Shown: positions 1 through 8,464 of the stretch, in pieces
Layout of the letters: every line of letters starts with the position of its first letter
Position numbering within the stretch: the first letter of the stretch is position 1
Source of the DNA: Myxacorys almedinensis A
GTDB taxonomy: Bacteria; Cyanobacteriota; Cyanobacteriia; Leptolyngbyales; Leptolyngbyaceae
DNA: 64,000 nt
Assembly: GCF_010091945.1 (NCBI RefSeq)
Contig: NZ_WVIE01000010.1
Coordinates: 62,001-126,000, forward strand
Direction: 5' to 3'
Made by a program: the position numbers and the translations under genes
The notes under the pieces: model-generated
The model's input: the letters and a program-made list of their open reading frames with translations, nothing else
Told to the model about the DNA's origin: nothing
The model's database searches: none

Positions 1-1976
1 AGCACTACCAAACTAGCCTCCGCGTGGTTGACCCTGCCATTGGGCAGCAAGTCGAACGGGCGCTGGGGCAAGCCGTCTATTCTGCAACCGAGTCTAATCG
101 GCTATCTGGGCAGCAGAGCGAGGTGCGCTGCGTCAGCATTCGCCCAGACAGTGAATATATTCTGACCTGTAGCGACGACGGAAGAGCCACCCTCTGGCGA
201 CGAGACGGCTCCCAAGTCACTACCTTGAAAGGGCACCAATCGAGTGTTTTAGCCGCCGCCTTTAGCCCCAATGGCACGACGATCGCCACGGCAGGGGCAG
301 ACAACACCATCCGGCTCTGGACGCACGATGGGTGGCTCGTCCGGTCTCTGCCAGGACATGCTGCCTCGATCAATGGACTCGCCTTTAGCCCCGATGGGCA
401 AAGCCTTGCATCCGCTAGCCAAGACAACACCATCAAACTCTGGAACCGCGAGGGCACGCTGCTCAAAACCCTCGACGGGCATCAGGCACCGGTGCAGAGC
501 GTCAGCTTCAGCCCGGATGGGCAGGGGTTGATCTCTGGCAGCCTAGATCAGACGATCAAGCTCTGGAACCGCGAGGGCACGCTGCTCAAAACCCTCGATG
601 GGCATCGAGATGGAGTCATGAGCGTGGCGTTTCACCCCGATGGTCAATCGTTTGTCTCTGGGGGGCTAGACGATAAGATTCGCCTATGGCGACGAGATGG
701 CACGCTGATCAACGCGCTGAACAGTGATCATCAAGGGGTGACGGCGATCGCAATTCGCGCTGATGGAGCCGCGATCGCATCGGTTGGCTTCGATAAAACG
801 CTGAAACTTTGGGGACGCGATGGCACGTTGCTGACGACGCTACGAGGGCACGACAATATTATTTGGAGCGTAGCGTTTAGCCCAGATTACCAGTACGTGA
901 TGACCGCCAGTGCCGATCAGAGCGCCCGGATGTGGCGCTTAAACGGCGGACTGTTGACTCGTGTAGAAGGGCATCGATCCCTCGTGCAGTCGGTAAATTT
1001 TAGCGCCGATGGAAAATTGCTGATCAGCGCAAGTCAAGATAAAACCGTCAAGTTCTGGACGCAGAGCGGAATTTTGCTGAAGACACTTCGCGGCGATTGG
1101 CGCTGGGTGACAGAGGCAAAAGCCAGCCCCGATGGCAAAGAGATTGCCTTGGTTGAGTTTGATCAAGACATTCAGCTACGAAACCGCCACGGCGTGCTGA
1201 TCAAAACGTTGGCTGAGCCTGGGGAAACCATTTACAGCCTAGAGTTTAGCCCAGCAGGAGACTGGTTTATTACGGGCGGGCGCAAAAAGCAGATTAGACT
1301 GCGACAGCGCGATGGAACGCTCATTAAAACCTTGACGGGGCATACTAATGCGATTCGGAAGGTGGCGGTGAGTGCCGATGGTCAGAAAATTGCGTCTGCC
1401 AGCTTAGATGGCACGGTAAAACTTTGGCGAGTCAAAGATGGGGCACTGTTGGCAACGTTAGCTGAGCATCAAGCGGATGTCCGAGCGGTGGCGTTCAATC
1501 CTAGAGCAACTCGCGCTTCTGCAACGTTAGTAGATAGTGTGGCAGTGCCGATCGCAGGTGCAAACCCGGTTGCCCTGGCCAGTGGAGGCTCTGACAAAAC
1601 AGTCAGGCTCTGGACGCTAGACGGCACGCTGCTCAAAACGTTAGACGGGCATCAAGGCACGGTGTATGCGGTGAAGTTTAGCCCAGATGGGAAGATGATT
1701 GTGTCAGCTAGTGCAGATAAAACAATCAAATTATGGGCACTAGATGGAACGCTATTACGAACGCTGAGTGGGCAAACCGATGCTATTCGAGGTATTGATT
1801 TTAGCCCGGATGGAAAATTGCTGGCATCTTCTAGCGCCGATAAAACAATTATCGTGTGGAATTTGCAGCAAGTTCTGACGCTCGATCCTAAAACAGCCGC
1901 CTGCAACTGGGTGCGAGATTATTTAAAGACAAATCGCGAGGTTGAGAGCCGCGATCGCGCCCTCTGCGATGATTAG
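1..1976 (+). CDS. WD40 repeat protein, C-terminal part (5' end outside window)
   Basis: The reading frame is open to the left edge (first full codon at base 3), so the GTG at 24 is probably not the true start and an N-terminal region is missing. About 14 WD40 blades can be counted, each ending in a D-x-T-I-x-L-W type motif followed by a GH of the next blade, which is enough for two seven-bladed propellers. Blade 11 carries an Ala/Val-rich insert of about 23 residues. Cyanobacterial proteins of this kind usually carry an N-terminal nSTAND, caspase-like or kinase domain, and the short segment before blade 1 resembles the linker found there; that is inference. Blades 3 and 4 end in an identical 18-residue stretch encoded by near-identical DNA. 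The likely role is a protein-interaction scaffold; the specific function is unknown. Confidence 0.9.
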   Translation, partial: HYQTSLRVVDPAIGQQVERALGQAVYSATESNRLSGQQSEVRCVSIRPDSEYILTCSDDGRATLWRRDGSQVTTLKGHQSSVLAAAFSPNGTTIATAGADNTIRLWTHDGWLVRSLPGHAASINGLAFSPDGQSLASASQDNTIKLWNREGTLLKTLDGHQAPVQSVSFSPDGQGLISGSLDQTIKLWNREGTLLKTLDGHRDGVMSVAFHPDGQSFVSGGLDDKIRLWRRDGTLINALNSDHQGVTAIAIRADGAAIASVGFDKTLKLWGRDGTLLTTLRGHDNIIWSVAFSPDYQYVMTASADQSARMWRLNGGLLTRVEGHRSLVQSVNFSADGKLLISASQDKTVKFWTQSGILLKTLRGDWRWVTEAKASPDGKEIALVEFDQDIQLRNRHGVLIKTLAEPGETIYSLEFSPAGDWFITGGRKKQIRLRQRDGTLIKTLTGHTNAIRKVAVSADGQKIASASLDGTVKLWRVKDGALLATLAEHQADVRAVAFNPRATRASATLVDSVAVPIAGANPVALASGGSDKTVRLWTLDGTLLKTLDGHQGTVYAVKFSPDGKMIVSASADKTIKLWALDGTLLRTLSGQTDAIRGIDFSPDGKLLASSSADKTIIVWNLQQVLTLDPKTAACNWVRDYLKTNREVESRDRALCDD

Positions 1977-1992
1977 CCCTCTGCAATGATTA
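1959..1992. repeat. 17-bp tandem duplication over the WD40 stop codon
   Basis: The 17-mer GCCCTCTGCGATGATTA at 1959-1975 is followed directly by GCCCTCTGCAATGATTA at 1976-1992, with one mismatch. The TAG stop of the WD40 gene spans the junction. This looks like a simple slippage duplication. Confidence 0.75.
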
Positions 1993-2305
1993 ATACTTTT
2001 CACTATCAATAATACCTAATGATGCCCATAGCAATTATTTACTAGTTGATTAACGTGTTGTTTTAGGCATTCCCAATGACGTATTAATAGCAATTTTTAG
2101 TCACTGATCTTTCACCCTAGACATTGGTGATAGATGCTATTTGATGACGTTAGTTTATTATTAACTCGGCAGCCCTTGAGTGCGTCTACCCTCCGTTCCA
2201 ACCCTACTCTCCGGATCGTAGAATTTAGCGCGATCGCTACATTTTTTCCAGACAATTTGTGTCACACTATTGAAAAAGATTATTAACAGAATGCCTTAGT
2301 TAATC
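1977..2305. other. AT-rich intergenic region upstream of the AraC regulator
   Basis: About 330 bases, AT-rich, without a convincing open frame. It must hold the promoter of the AraC-type gene that follows, but no clear -35/-10 pair or palindrome stands out. A single HIP1-related cgcgatcgc lies near 2230. Confidence 0.5.
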
Positions 2306-3301
2306 ATGCCAATGCGCTTATCTGGAGAAGCCTATGATCAGATGCTTAGCCCGATGGAGGCTCCGTTTGATCCTGAAGACGAGTTCGACCAGGGTTTCAC
2401 TGTTTCTCCATTAATGGGCGAAGGGTACTCGCGATCGCTTGAATTACGGGAAGGGTTGGAGATTCGGATTGAGGATCATCGATTGTGGAATGGGATTCAG
2501 GTCGAGGTACCAGAGAGCAAAGCATGGCTAAACTATCACTTTCATCTTTCAGGACAGCATCAAGATCGATCTACCGAGGTGGATAACAATCAATTTGCGC
2601 TGTATGGTAGTGGATTTTCACCAAGCCATCTCATGATAGCTCCCTCTAACTGTGATCCGCTTTTGGAGGTTCACATCAATATGCATCCTGATTTCTTCCG
2701 ATCGTTTGTCGGCAATCGTCAGGGAGAGCTACCAACAGAATTGCGATCGCTGGTTCGTCCATCGGATCAGCTTCAATACACGCGAGTTGGAACAATTTCG
2801 CCAACGATCCAGCGATTACTTTGGCAAATTTTGCGCTGTCCGTATCAAGGAACGATCAAGCGAATGTTTTTGGAGGGAAAAGCGTTAGAAGTTTCAGCCT
2901 TGGTGCTGGAAGAGGAAACAGCGATTCAGAAAGGACAATCAGCACCCCTGAAAATTGAGGGGGAAGAGCGCGATCGCATTCACCGAGCACGAGAAATCTT
3001 GATTCAACAGTTGGATCATCCACCCTCGATCGTAGAGTTGGCGCAGCAAGTTGGGTTAAATAGTCGGGCATTGAAAGAGGGATTTCGGCAACAGTTTGGT
3101 AAGCCTGCTTTTGCTTATTTGCATGAGTATCGATTGGAGCAGGCGCGGCAATTGTTGGAATCGGAAGAGATGAAAGTATCCGAAGTGGCTCAAGCGATTG
3201 GCTTTGCGAATCGGAGCCATTTTGCTGAGGCGTTTCGCAAAAAGTTTGGCGTGAACCCGAAGGACTATCAAATGCAGCGTAGAAAGTTATTTGTGAGTTA
3301 A
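2306..3301 (+). CDS. AraC family transcriptional regulator (PchR-like)
   Basis: 331-residue regulator with an AraC/XylS double helix-turn-helix at the C-terminus (about residues 225-325). The second helix-turn-helix shows the family signature ending in IGFANRSHFAEAFRKKFGVNP-like residues. The N-terminal 200 residues form the ligand or effector domain. Regulators of this type beside a TonB-dependent receptor commonly activate siderophore uptake genes in cyanobacteria and pseudomonads (PchR group), so control of the receptor starting at 4657 and the binding protein after it is likely. The ATG at 2306 was used; a second ATG two codons later is possible. The stop codon overlaps the end of an opposing pseudogene. 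Confidence 0.9.
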   Translation: MPMRLSGEAYDQMLSPMEAPFDPEDEFDQGFTVSPLMGEGYSRSLELREGLEIRIEDHRLWNGIQVEVPESKAWLNYHFHLSGQHQDRSTEVDNNQFALYGSGFSPSHLMIAPSNCDPLLEVHINMHPDFFRSFVGNRQGELPTELRSLVRPSDQLQYTRVGTISPTIQRLLWQILRCPYQGTIKRMFLEGKALEVSALVLEEETAIQKGQSAPLKIEGEERDRIHRAREILIQQLDHPPSIVELAQQVGLNSRALKEGFRQQFGKPAFAYLHEYRLEQARQLLESEEMKVSEVAQAIGFANRSHFAEAFRKKFGVNPKDYQMQRRKLFVS

Positions 3302-3724
3302 GAATTGGTGGCAAACCAAGCTTCTAAATCGCGAACAGACGACAAATCTAACAATGCCTCACCCAATGCTTCGAGTTGTTCGGAGGATAAAACAGAGGCG
3401 CGATCTTGAAGAGATACCCACGAGGGGTCGCGCAGATAGCAACGATCTAGCAACCTCCGGGGCTTCTGCTTCATCGACGAAGCGATTCGCCAAAGAGCCG
3501 TTCATAAAGCTTCTTGTCCTTTTGCATTTGAACTTCGCAGAAGTAAACCGTTCCGGGTTCTGATTCTGGCGGCAGAAACACTCCATCGATTTCAAATTTT
3601 GGTTCTTTCACTGCTACCGAATCGAATCGGTATTCTGCGGCATTGCTGGTCGATCTCCCAGCAGATCAAATAACAGTTGAGGAGACCGCTGAAACATCTG
3701 ATAAAAAATTGGATCACGCCGCAT
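3298..3724 (-). pseudogene. Decayed DUF2887 (Rpn/PD-(D/E)XK-type) gene with DUF4351-like tail
   Basis: Conceptual translation of the minus strand starts MRRDPIFYQMFQRSPQLLFD at 3724, then needs a frameshift near 3640 to continue with a stretch holding FEIDGVFLPPESEPG and VYFCEVQMQKDKKLYERLFG, the core of cyanobacterial DUF2887 proteins. That frame stops after GESLRR. Another frame resumes with EAPEVARSLL, which in intact relatives lies about 75 residues further on, so an internal segment is deleted. A last frame gives LSSEQLEALGEALLDLSS, a DUF4351-type tail, ending in a stop at 3298. At least two frameshifts plus a deletion make it non-functional. The intact family is a putative transposase-linked nuclease. 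Confidence 0.85.
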
Positions 3725-3793
3725 ACGATCGCTCTGAAGTTCATCGGATCAAGCGTACTGTTTTATCTCCAGACTTACAATACGATCGCAGTT

Positions 3794-4489
3794 TCATTCA
3801 GAAATGCGTTGTCTCGTACAGGTGAGATGGTATGTTTGCTCTAAATCGATCGGTAAGAAAAGCCCGCCCTTTAGGAAAAGAGGCACCGTTGGCAGTTCTT
3901 TAGTAAGGGTCAGAGGTTCTTGCCAAAAGTCAAGCCGAGAAGCCCCATCGCTTTCAGCCACTCGATAGGCAACGGCATACAGCCCCGTCTCTAGAGAAAC
4001 AGGTTGTAGATCTAACCGTTCCATTAACTCGTTGTGCAAGTTTGCAGAAAGGGTTGTCACAATATCGACAATCACTAGCCCAATGCCTTGTTGCAGATAG
4101 GTTTGACATTTTGAAGTGAACGCATTGCGATGCGTCGGACGATGTTTATTGGCGGGGCTGACGAGTTCAATGGCTCCAACGAGAGTGGGTCCAGCTTGAG
4201 TGCTGAAAATCTGCACTTCGACGCTATCGGTTGTAGGTTGAAACGGCAGCGTTGCGGTTGGCGATCGCGGAGTCCATTGAGTTGCAACAGGTGTGGAATC
4301 GGGGAGGTTGGTTTCGCTAAAGGTGGCGATATCGATTTCAATCCCAAATTGAGCATTGGGTTCGGCAAAGTAACCCTCTGGCAAGGATTGGTTGAGTGCC
4401 TCTGCAAGATAGGTTGACCAGGCATTGTGGAAACTATGCCAGTGGCGTTTGAGGCTTAATGGCGGACGAAAGTGGTCGAGGAGGGGCAT
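3794..4489 (-). CDS. DUF4058 family protein
   Basis: 231-residue protein starting MPLLDHFRPPLS, with the sequence pattern of DUF4058: an early RHxWHxFHxxW-like motif, a GYFAEPNAQFGIEIDI stretch, a central VEIQIF-like segment, then an ELVSPANKHRP motif that resembles a PD-(D/E)XK nuclease core (E..SP.NK). The family is abundant in cyanobacteria; its function is unknown, although the fold is probably nuclease-like. It sits between and opposite to the iron-uptake genes and just upstream of a DUF2887 pseudogene of similar accessory character. It is slightly short for the family. Confidence 0.85.
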   Translation of the reverse strand: MPLLDHFRPPLSLKRHWHSFHNAWSTYLAEALNQSLPEGYFAEPNAQFGIEIDIATFSETNLPDSTPVATQWTPRSPTATLPFQPTTDSVEVQIFSTQAGPTLVGAIELVSPANKHRPTHRNAFTSKCQTYLQQGIGLVIVDIVTTLSANLHNELMERLDLQPVSLETGLYAVAYRVAESDGASRLDFWQEPLTLTKELPTVPLFLKGGLFLPIDLEQTYHLTCTRQRISE

Positions 4490-4626
4490 GAGGTCTGCGA
4501 TCGCTGAACGGCTACTTTCAGAATATGCGATCGCATTCAGTCAAAAAAGTTCCTCTAGGGGTCAAAAAAAGTTCCGCAAACCGCCAAAATCGCTTTGAGT
4601 TTCCTGCATCTACCTTTTATTCTTGT

Positions 4627-4641
4627 TGATAATTCTTATCA
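4627..4641. promoter_or_regulatory. Palindrome TGATAA-TTC-TTATCA upstream of the TonB-dependent receptor
   Basis: A perfect 6-bp inverted repeat with a 3-nt centre lies 15 bases before the receptor ATG. It resembles the GATAAT/ATTATC half-sites of bacterial Fur boxes and its position over the translation start region fits a repressor site. The assignment to Fur rather than the nearby AraC regulator is inference. Confidence 0.5.
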
Positions 4642-4656
4642 GTATTGGTGTGAGAG

Positions 4657-7185
4657 ATGTTGAATCGGTTGCAGTGGGTTGCGGTGATCATCGGCAGTGG
4701 ATTGGTTCTAGACATTGCGCCTGTGGGAGCAGAACCAAACGCGACAACGACGATGCCTCCTGTATTGCAAGTGCGGGATCTTCCACGACTCTTCGAGGCT
4801 TCGCGGAGCGAATCATCCGTTACCGTAAAACACTGGCTTTCGCAACAACCTGCGGAGGTGGCTTTACCGATTCGCGTGATCGATGTGAAGTTGAACCCGA
4901 CTCAGCAAGGATTAGAGGTGATTTTGCAGACGGAGACGGGGCAGGCGTTACAGGCGACTCGGCGCGAGGAAGGAAATTCGCTAGTGGTTACGGTTGCAAA
5001 TGCGGTGTTGGCGTTGAGCAATGGACAAGCGTTTGAGGCGGAAAAGCCTGCGGAGGGAATCGATCGGGTGACAGTCACCCAAGCCGATGCAACGACAATT
5101 CAAGTGAGCATTGCAGGAGTAAGTGAGTTACCGATCGCGCAGATTGTTCCGGGGCAGGGGTTGGTGTTGGCAGTGACACCGGAAGCAGCAGGAGAGGAAG
5201 AAGAGATTACGGTGACGGGGGAACAGGACGGATACCGTGTACCAAATTCATCGGCATTGACTCGGACAAATACCCCACTACGGGATATTCCCCAGTCAAT
5301 TCAGGTTATTCCCCAAGAAGTGCTACGGGATCAACGTGCCGATGTTCCCACGGCGCTGCGTAATGCCCCAAGCGTCCGTAATGCGGCTCCTAGTGGCTTT
5401 GACTCACCGCGAATATTAGTTCGGGGATTTTTTAGTTCACCTGCACTCGATGGACTTGTTTCTAGAATATTTAATGGTGCTGGTGCTAACTTCGGTCCTG
5501 ACCTAACGGGAATTGAAAGAATTGAAGTTCTCCAAGGTCCAAATTCGGTTTTATTTGGTTCACTATCGCCAGGGGGAACTATCAACTATGTTACCAAGCG
5601 ACCTTTGAGCGAACCTTACTACTTTGCTGAGGTAAACCTGGGAAGTTTTAGTTTTTATCGTGGTGAAGTCGATCTCTCTGGTCCGCTTGATAGCGACAAA
5701 AGGCTACTCTACCGTCTGAACGCATCCTATCGCGATCAGGGATCTTTCCTTGACTCAAACCGAACCAGAAACTTTGTAGTTGCACCAGTCATCACTGCTA
5801 AGTTGGGCGAGAACACAGATTTTAGCGTAGAAGCTGTTTATAAAAACTTATTCATAGACAGAGTTCCTATGGGTTTGCCCGCAGTTGGTACGGTGCTTTC
5901 CAACCCGAATGGTAAGATACGTCGCAGCCTTAACGTCAATGAAGGTTCTTTAAATCTTTCACAGGTGAGGGTTACTTCCAATCTCAATCATAGATTCAGC
6001 GAAAATTGGTCGCTCAACACTACGTTTCGATACGATGGTACTGACATTGAAGGGTTTGCCATACTTCCTGGTGCGTTGAGAGGTGATAATCGGACACTAC
6101 CGAGATTTTTTTCCGATAATGCAAGTCAGTATCGCGAATACAAATTGTCTACGAATGTTGTTGGAAAATTTTCTACGGGTTCAATTAGGCACGAACTACT
6201 TTTTGGTGTCGATTTAGCAAGAAATAGTTTCATAGCCACACCTGCTGGAAATAGAACAGTTCCATCCATTGATGTCTTTAATCCCATTTTTGGTCAATCA
6301 CTAGGACCACTCACACCTACTCCGGGTACAGATATTACCAACAACGAGCTTGGCATCTTAGTGCAAGATCGCATCACCCTTGCAGACAATCTCAAATTAC
6401 TCGTAAGTGGTCGATTTGATACGTTCAGTCAGTCTGGAGATTTTGATAGCCCAACAGCTAGCCAATCGGGAAATGCTTTTAGTCCTCGTGTGGGCATTGT
6501 TTATCAACCCATTCAGCCGATTTCTCTGTACGCTAGTTTCAGCCGATCCTTCGAGCCAAATATCGGATTGTCTTTTGCAAGAGATCCCTTTCAGCCAAGT
6601 AGAGGGACTCAGTATGAAGTTGGGGTGAAAGCCGATTTAAATAGCCGACTCTCAACGACCCTTGCACTGTATGACATCACTCGATCGAACGTTTTAACGG
6701 CTGATCCAGTGAATGCTGATTTTTCGGTGCAAACAGGAGAGCAACGCAGTCGAGGGGTCGAACTTAGTCTTGCTGGTGAAATTCTACCTGGATGGAAGGT
6801 TTTCGCTGGCTATGCCTACAATGATTCTCGCATCACTCAGAGTAATGTAGCAGCCGAAGTTGGTAAGCGATTCCAACGGACTGGTCCTCATGCGGCTAGC
6901 TTATGGACGACCTACGAGATGCAGAAAGGAGACTTGCAAGGTTTAGGATTTGGTCTAGGACTTTTCTATGTCAGCGATCGCGCAGGTGATAACGCCAATA
7001 CATTTGAATTGCCTAGCTATCTAACCACCGATGCAGCAATCTTTTATAAGAAAGATAGATTCCGCGCTGCAATTAATGTGAGAAATCTCTTCGATGTGGA
7101 CTACTTTGAAGGTTCTTTTAATCGGAATCGCGTCTTTTACGGTGCCCCATTCACAGTAGAAGGAACTATTTCTTGGACGTTTTAA
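4657..7185 (+). CDS. TonB-dependent siderophore receptor with N-terminal AMIN domain
   Basis: 842-residue outer-membrane receptor. Residues 1-25 form a signal peptide, about 70-180 an AMIN domain (peptidoglycan or envelope binding, typical of cyanobacterial receptors), then an EEITVTGEQDGY TonB-box-like stretch, a plug domain (about 205-310, with the RDIPQSIQVIP motif and IERIEVLQGPNSVLFG), and a 22-strand-type beta barrel ending in an aromatic residue (SWTF), the normal outer-membrane assembly signal. It imports ferric siderophore with energy from TonB-ExbBD; candidate ExbBD and TonB-like partners lie at 15.5-16.5 kb, 20.4 kb and 55.4 kb. A palindrome just upstream suggests iron control. The binding-protein gene follows after 11 bases, so the two are co-transcribed. 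Confidence 0.95.
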   Translation: MLNRLQWVAVIIGSGLVLDIAPVGAEPNATTTMPPVLQVRDLPRLFEASRSESSVTVKHWLSQQPAEVALPIRVIDVKLNPTQQGLEVILQTETGQALQATRREEGNSLVVTVANAVLALSNGQAFEAEKPAEGIDRVTVTQADATTIQVSIAGVSELPIAQIVPGQGLVLAVTPEAAGEEEEITVTGEQDGYRVPNSSALTRTNTPLRDIPQSIQVIPQEVLRDQRADVPTALRNAPSVRNAAPSGFDSPRILVRGFFSSPALDGLVSRIFNGAGANFGPDLTGIERIEVLQGPNSVLFGSLSPGGTINYVTKRPLSEPYYFAEVNLGSFSFYRGEVDLSGPLDSDKRLLYRLNASYRDQGSFLDSNRTRNFVVAPVITAKLGENTDFSVEAVYKNLFIDRVPMGLPAVGTVLSNPNGKIRRSLNVNEGSLNLSQVRVTSNLNHRFSENWSLNTTFRYDGTDIEGFAILPGALRGDNRTLPRFFSDNASQYREYKLSTNVVGKFSTGSIRHELLFGVDLARNSFIATPAGNRTVPSIDVFNPIFGQSLGPLTPTPGTDITNNELGILVQDRITLADNLKLLVSGRFDTFSQSGDFDSPTASQSGNAFSPRVGIVYQPIQPISLYASFSRSFEPNIGLSFARDPFQPSRGTQYEVGVKADLNSRLSTTLALYDITRSNVLTADPVNADFSVQTGEQRSRGVELSLAGEILPGWKVFAGYAYNDSRITQSNVAAEVGKRFQRTGPHAASLWTTYEMQKGDLQGLGFGLGLFYVSDRAGDNANTFELPSYLTTDAAIFYKKDRFRAAINVRNLFDVDYFEGSFNRNRVFYGAPFTVEGTISWTF

Positions 7186-7196
7186 GCTGGATCTCC

Positions 7197-8165
7197 ATGA
7201 GTAAGCTACTGAGTCGCCTCTCCTACCTAATGCTCTTTGGAATGATGGCGTGTTTGCTAACAGTAGCCTGTAATCCAAACCACTTTGATCATTCCAGGAG
7301 CTTATTTCAACCTGCAAATGATTGCCAAACTGTACAGCACAGCATGGGAGAAACTTGTGTTTCTAAAACTCCTCAGCGCCTTGTCGCACTAAATCCAGCA
7401 GCTTTAGCGAATGCGATCGCGCTTGGCATTAAACCAATTGCAAGTGTTTATGACAGCCAATTTCCTGATTATTTAGCCGATAAGATCGAAGGAATAAAAC
7501 CACTGGGAGAATGGTCACAGCCTAGCATTGAGCGCATTGCTTTACTCAAACCAGATCTGATGATTGGCTGGCAGCATAACCATCAGGCAATTTATCCTCA
7601 ACTATCTGCGATTGCTCCTACAGTCTTTTATGATTGGATGGGCGGAAATGTAAGAGAGGATAACTGGAAACAATATTTTAACTTTATGGCTGAAGTATTA
7701 AACAGGAAGAAAGCTGGAGAACAGATCTGGCAACGCTACCATCAACGGATTGAGCAACTCAAAACTGCGTTAGGCGATCGCTACAAAAATAAAACGATTT
7801 CTTTCATATTCTTCTGCTGTGGAGGAATCCTTGGTGAAAACTCATTTGCTAGCTCTGTTTTAAGTGATGTGGGGCTTCAACGACCGCCTTCACAACAAGA
7901 TACTTCAAAAGTAAGTTTTACCTTTTCCGAAGAAGCCTTAGACGTGGCGGATGGGGATGTTATGTTCGTTGGGGTTTATGGCGGACGTGAAACAGGTGAG
8001 CGTGACTTCAACTTGCTTCAGAAGAAACCACTTTGGCAGAAACTCAACGCTGTTCAACAAAATCGCGTTTACTATATAGACCCCACCGTTTGGAGAGGTC
8101 GAACCCCTCTCGCGGCTGATGCACTCATTGATGACCTCTACAAATACTTAGTTAACACACCCTAA
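7197..8165 (+). CDS. Iron-siderophore ABC transporter substrate-binding lipoprotein (FecB/FhuD-like)
   Basis: 322-residue periplasmic-binding protein. A lipoprotein signal peptide ends in the lipobox LTVAC, so the mature protein is probably membrane-anchored by Cys. The body has the class III binding protein pattern (QRLVALNPAALANAIALGIKPI, then a LLKPDLMIGW motif, and a long backbone helix around residues 150-190). It would take ferric siderophore from the receptor encoded immediately upstream. No permease or ATPase of the FecCD/E type is in the window, so it must use partners elsewhere. A TTG at 7173 overlapping the receptor gene is open too, but the ATG at 7197 gives a normal signal peptide. 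Confidence 0.9.
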   Translation: MSKLLSRLSYLMLFGMMACLLTVACNPNHFDHSRSLFQPANDCQTVQHSMGETCVSKTPQRLVALNPAALANAIALGIKPIASVYDSQFPDYLADKIEGIKPLGEWSQPSIERIALLKPDLMIGWQHNHQAIYPQLSAIAPTVFYDWMGGNVREDNWKQYFNFMAEVLNRKKAGEQIWQRYHQRIEQLKTALGDRYKNKTISFIFFCCGGILGENSFASSVLSDVGLQRPPSQQDTSKVSFTFSEEALDVADGDVMFVGVYGGRETGERDFNLLQKKPLWQKLNAVQQNRVYYIDPTVWRGRTPLAADALIDDLYKYLVNTP

Positions 8166-8250
8166 TGTAGTGAGTAAGTACGCCATCGCTCCTGGGATAG
8201 TATTTGTTTTCTCTCAATGCAGCGCGCCCCTTCAGCAACAAATCAGCGAC

Positions 8251-8275
8251 CTTTGCGGTATCTGCAAAGCAGCGA
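8251..8275 (-). repeat. 25-bp repeat flanking galE, copy 1
   Basis: Read on the minus strand, this 25-mer shares the core TGCAGATACCGCAA with 9582-9606 on the plus strand; the copies differ at about three positions. The two face each other around galE, forming an inverted pair about 1.3 kb apart. Nothing else convincing was found in 8166-8464; open frames on the minus strand there match no family I recognise. Confidence 0.6.
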
Positions 8276-8464
8276 GTGCTTAAAAGGTAGTCTGCGATGA
8301 CATCAGCGATCGCAAAACGGGAAAGCATTGCCGTACGATCGACCAACGCTCGATATCAGCGTCCCGATCGCTTCGCCAAATAATGTTCATCAAGAGTGCG
8401 TCTCAACATCATCTTAATCACAGCTTCGCGGCTGATAAAAGCGCGTTTCCCAAATATCCAAAGG

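Noticed and set aside
8152-8346. 64-residue minus-strand frame downstream of the binding-protein gene
   Set aside because: It overlaps the end of the substrate-binding gene and matches nothing I know; part of it is a repeat shared with the galE upstream region.
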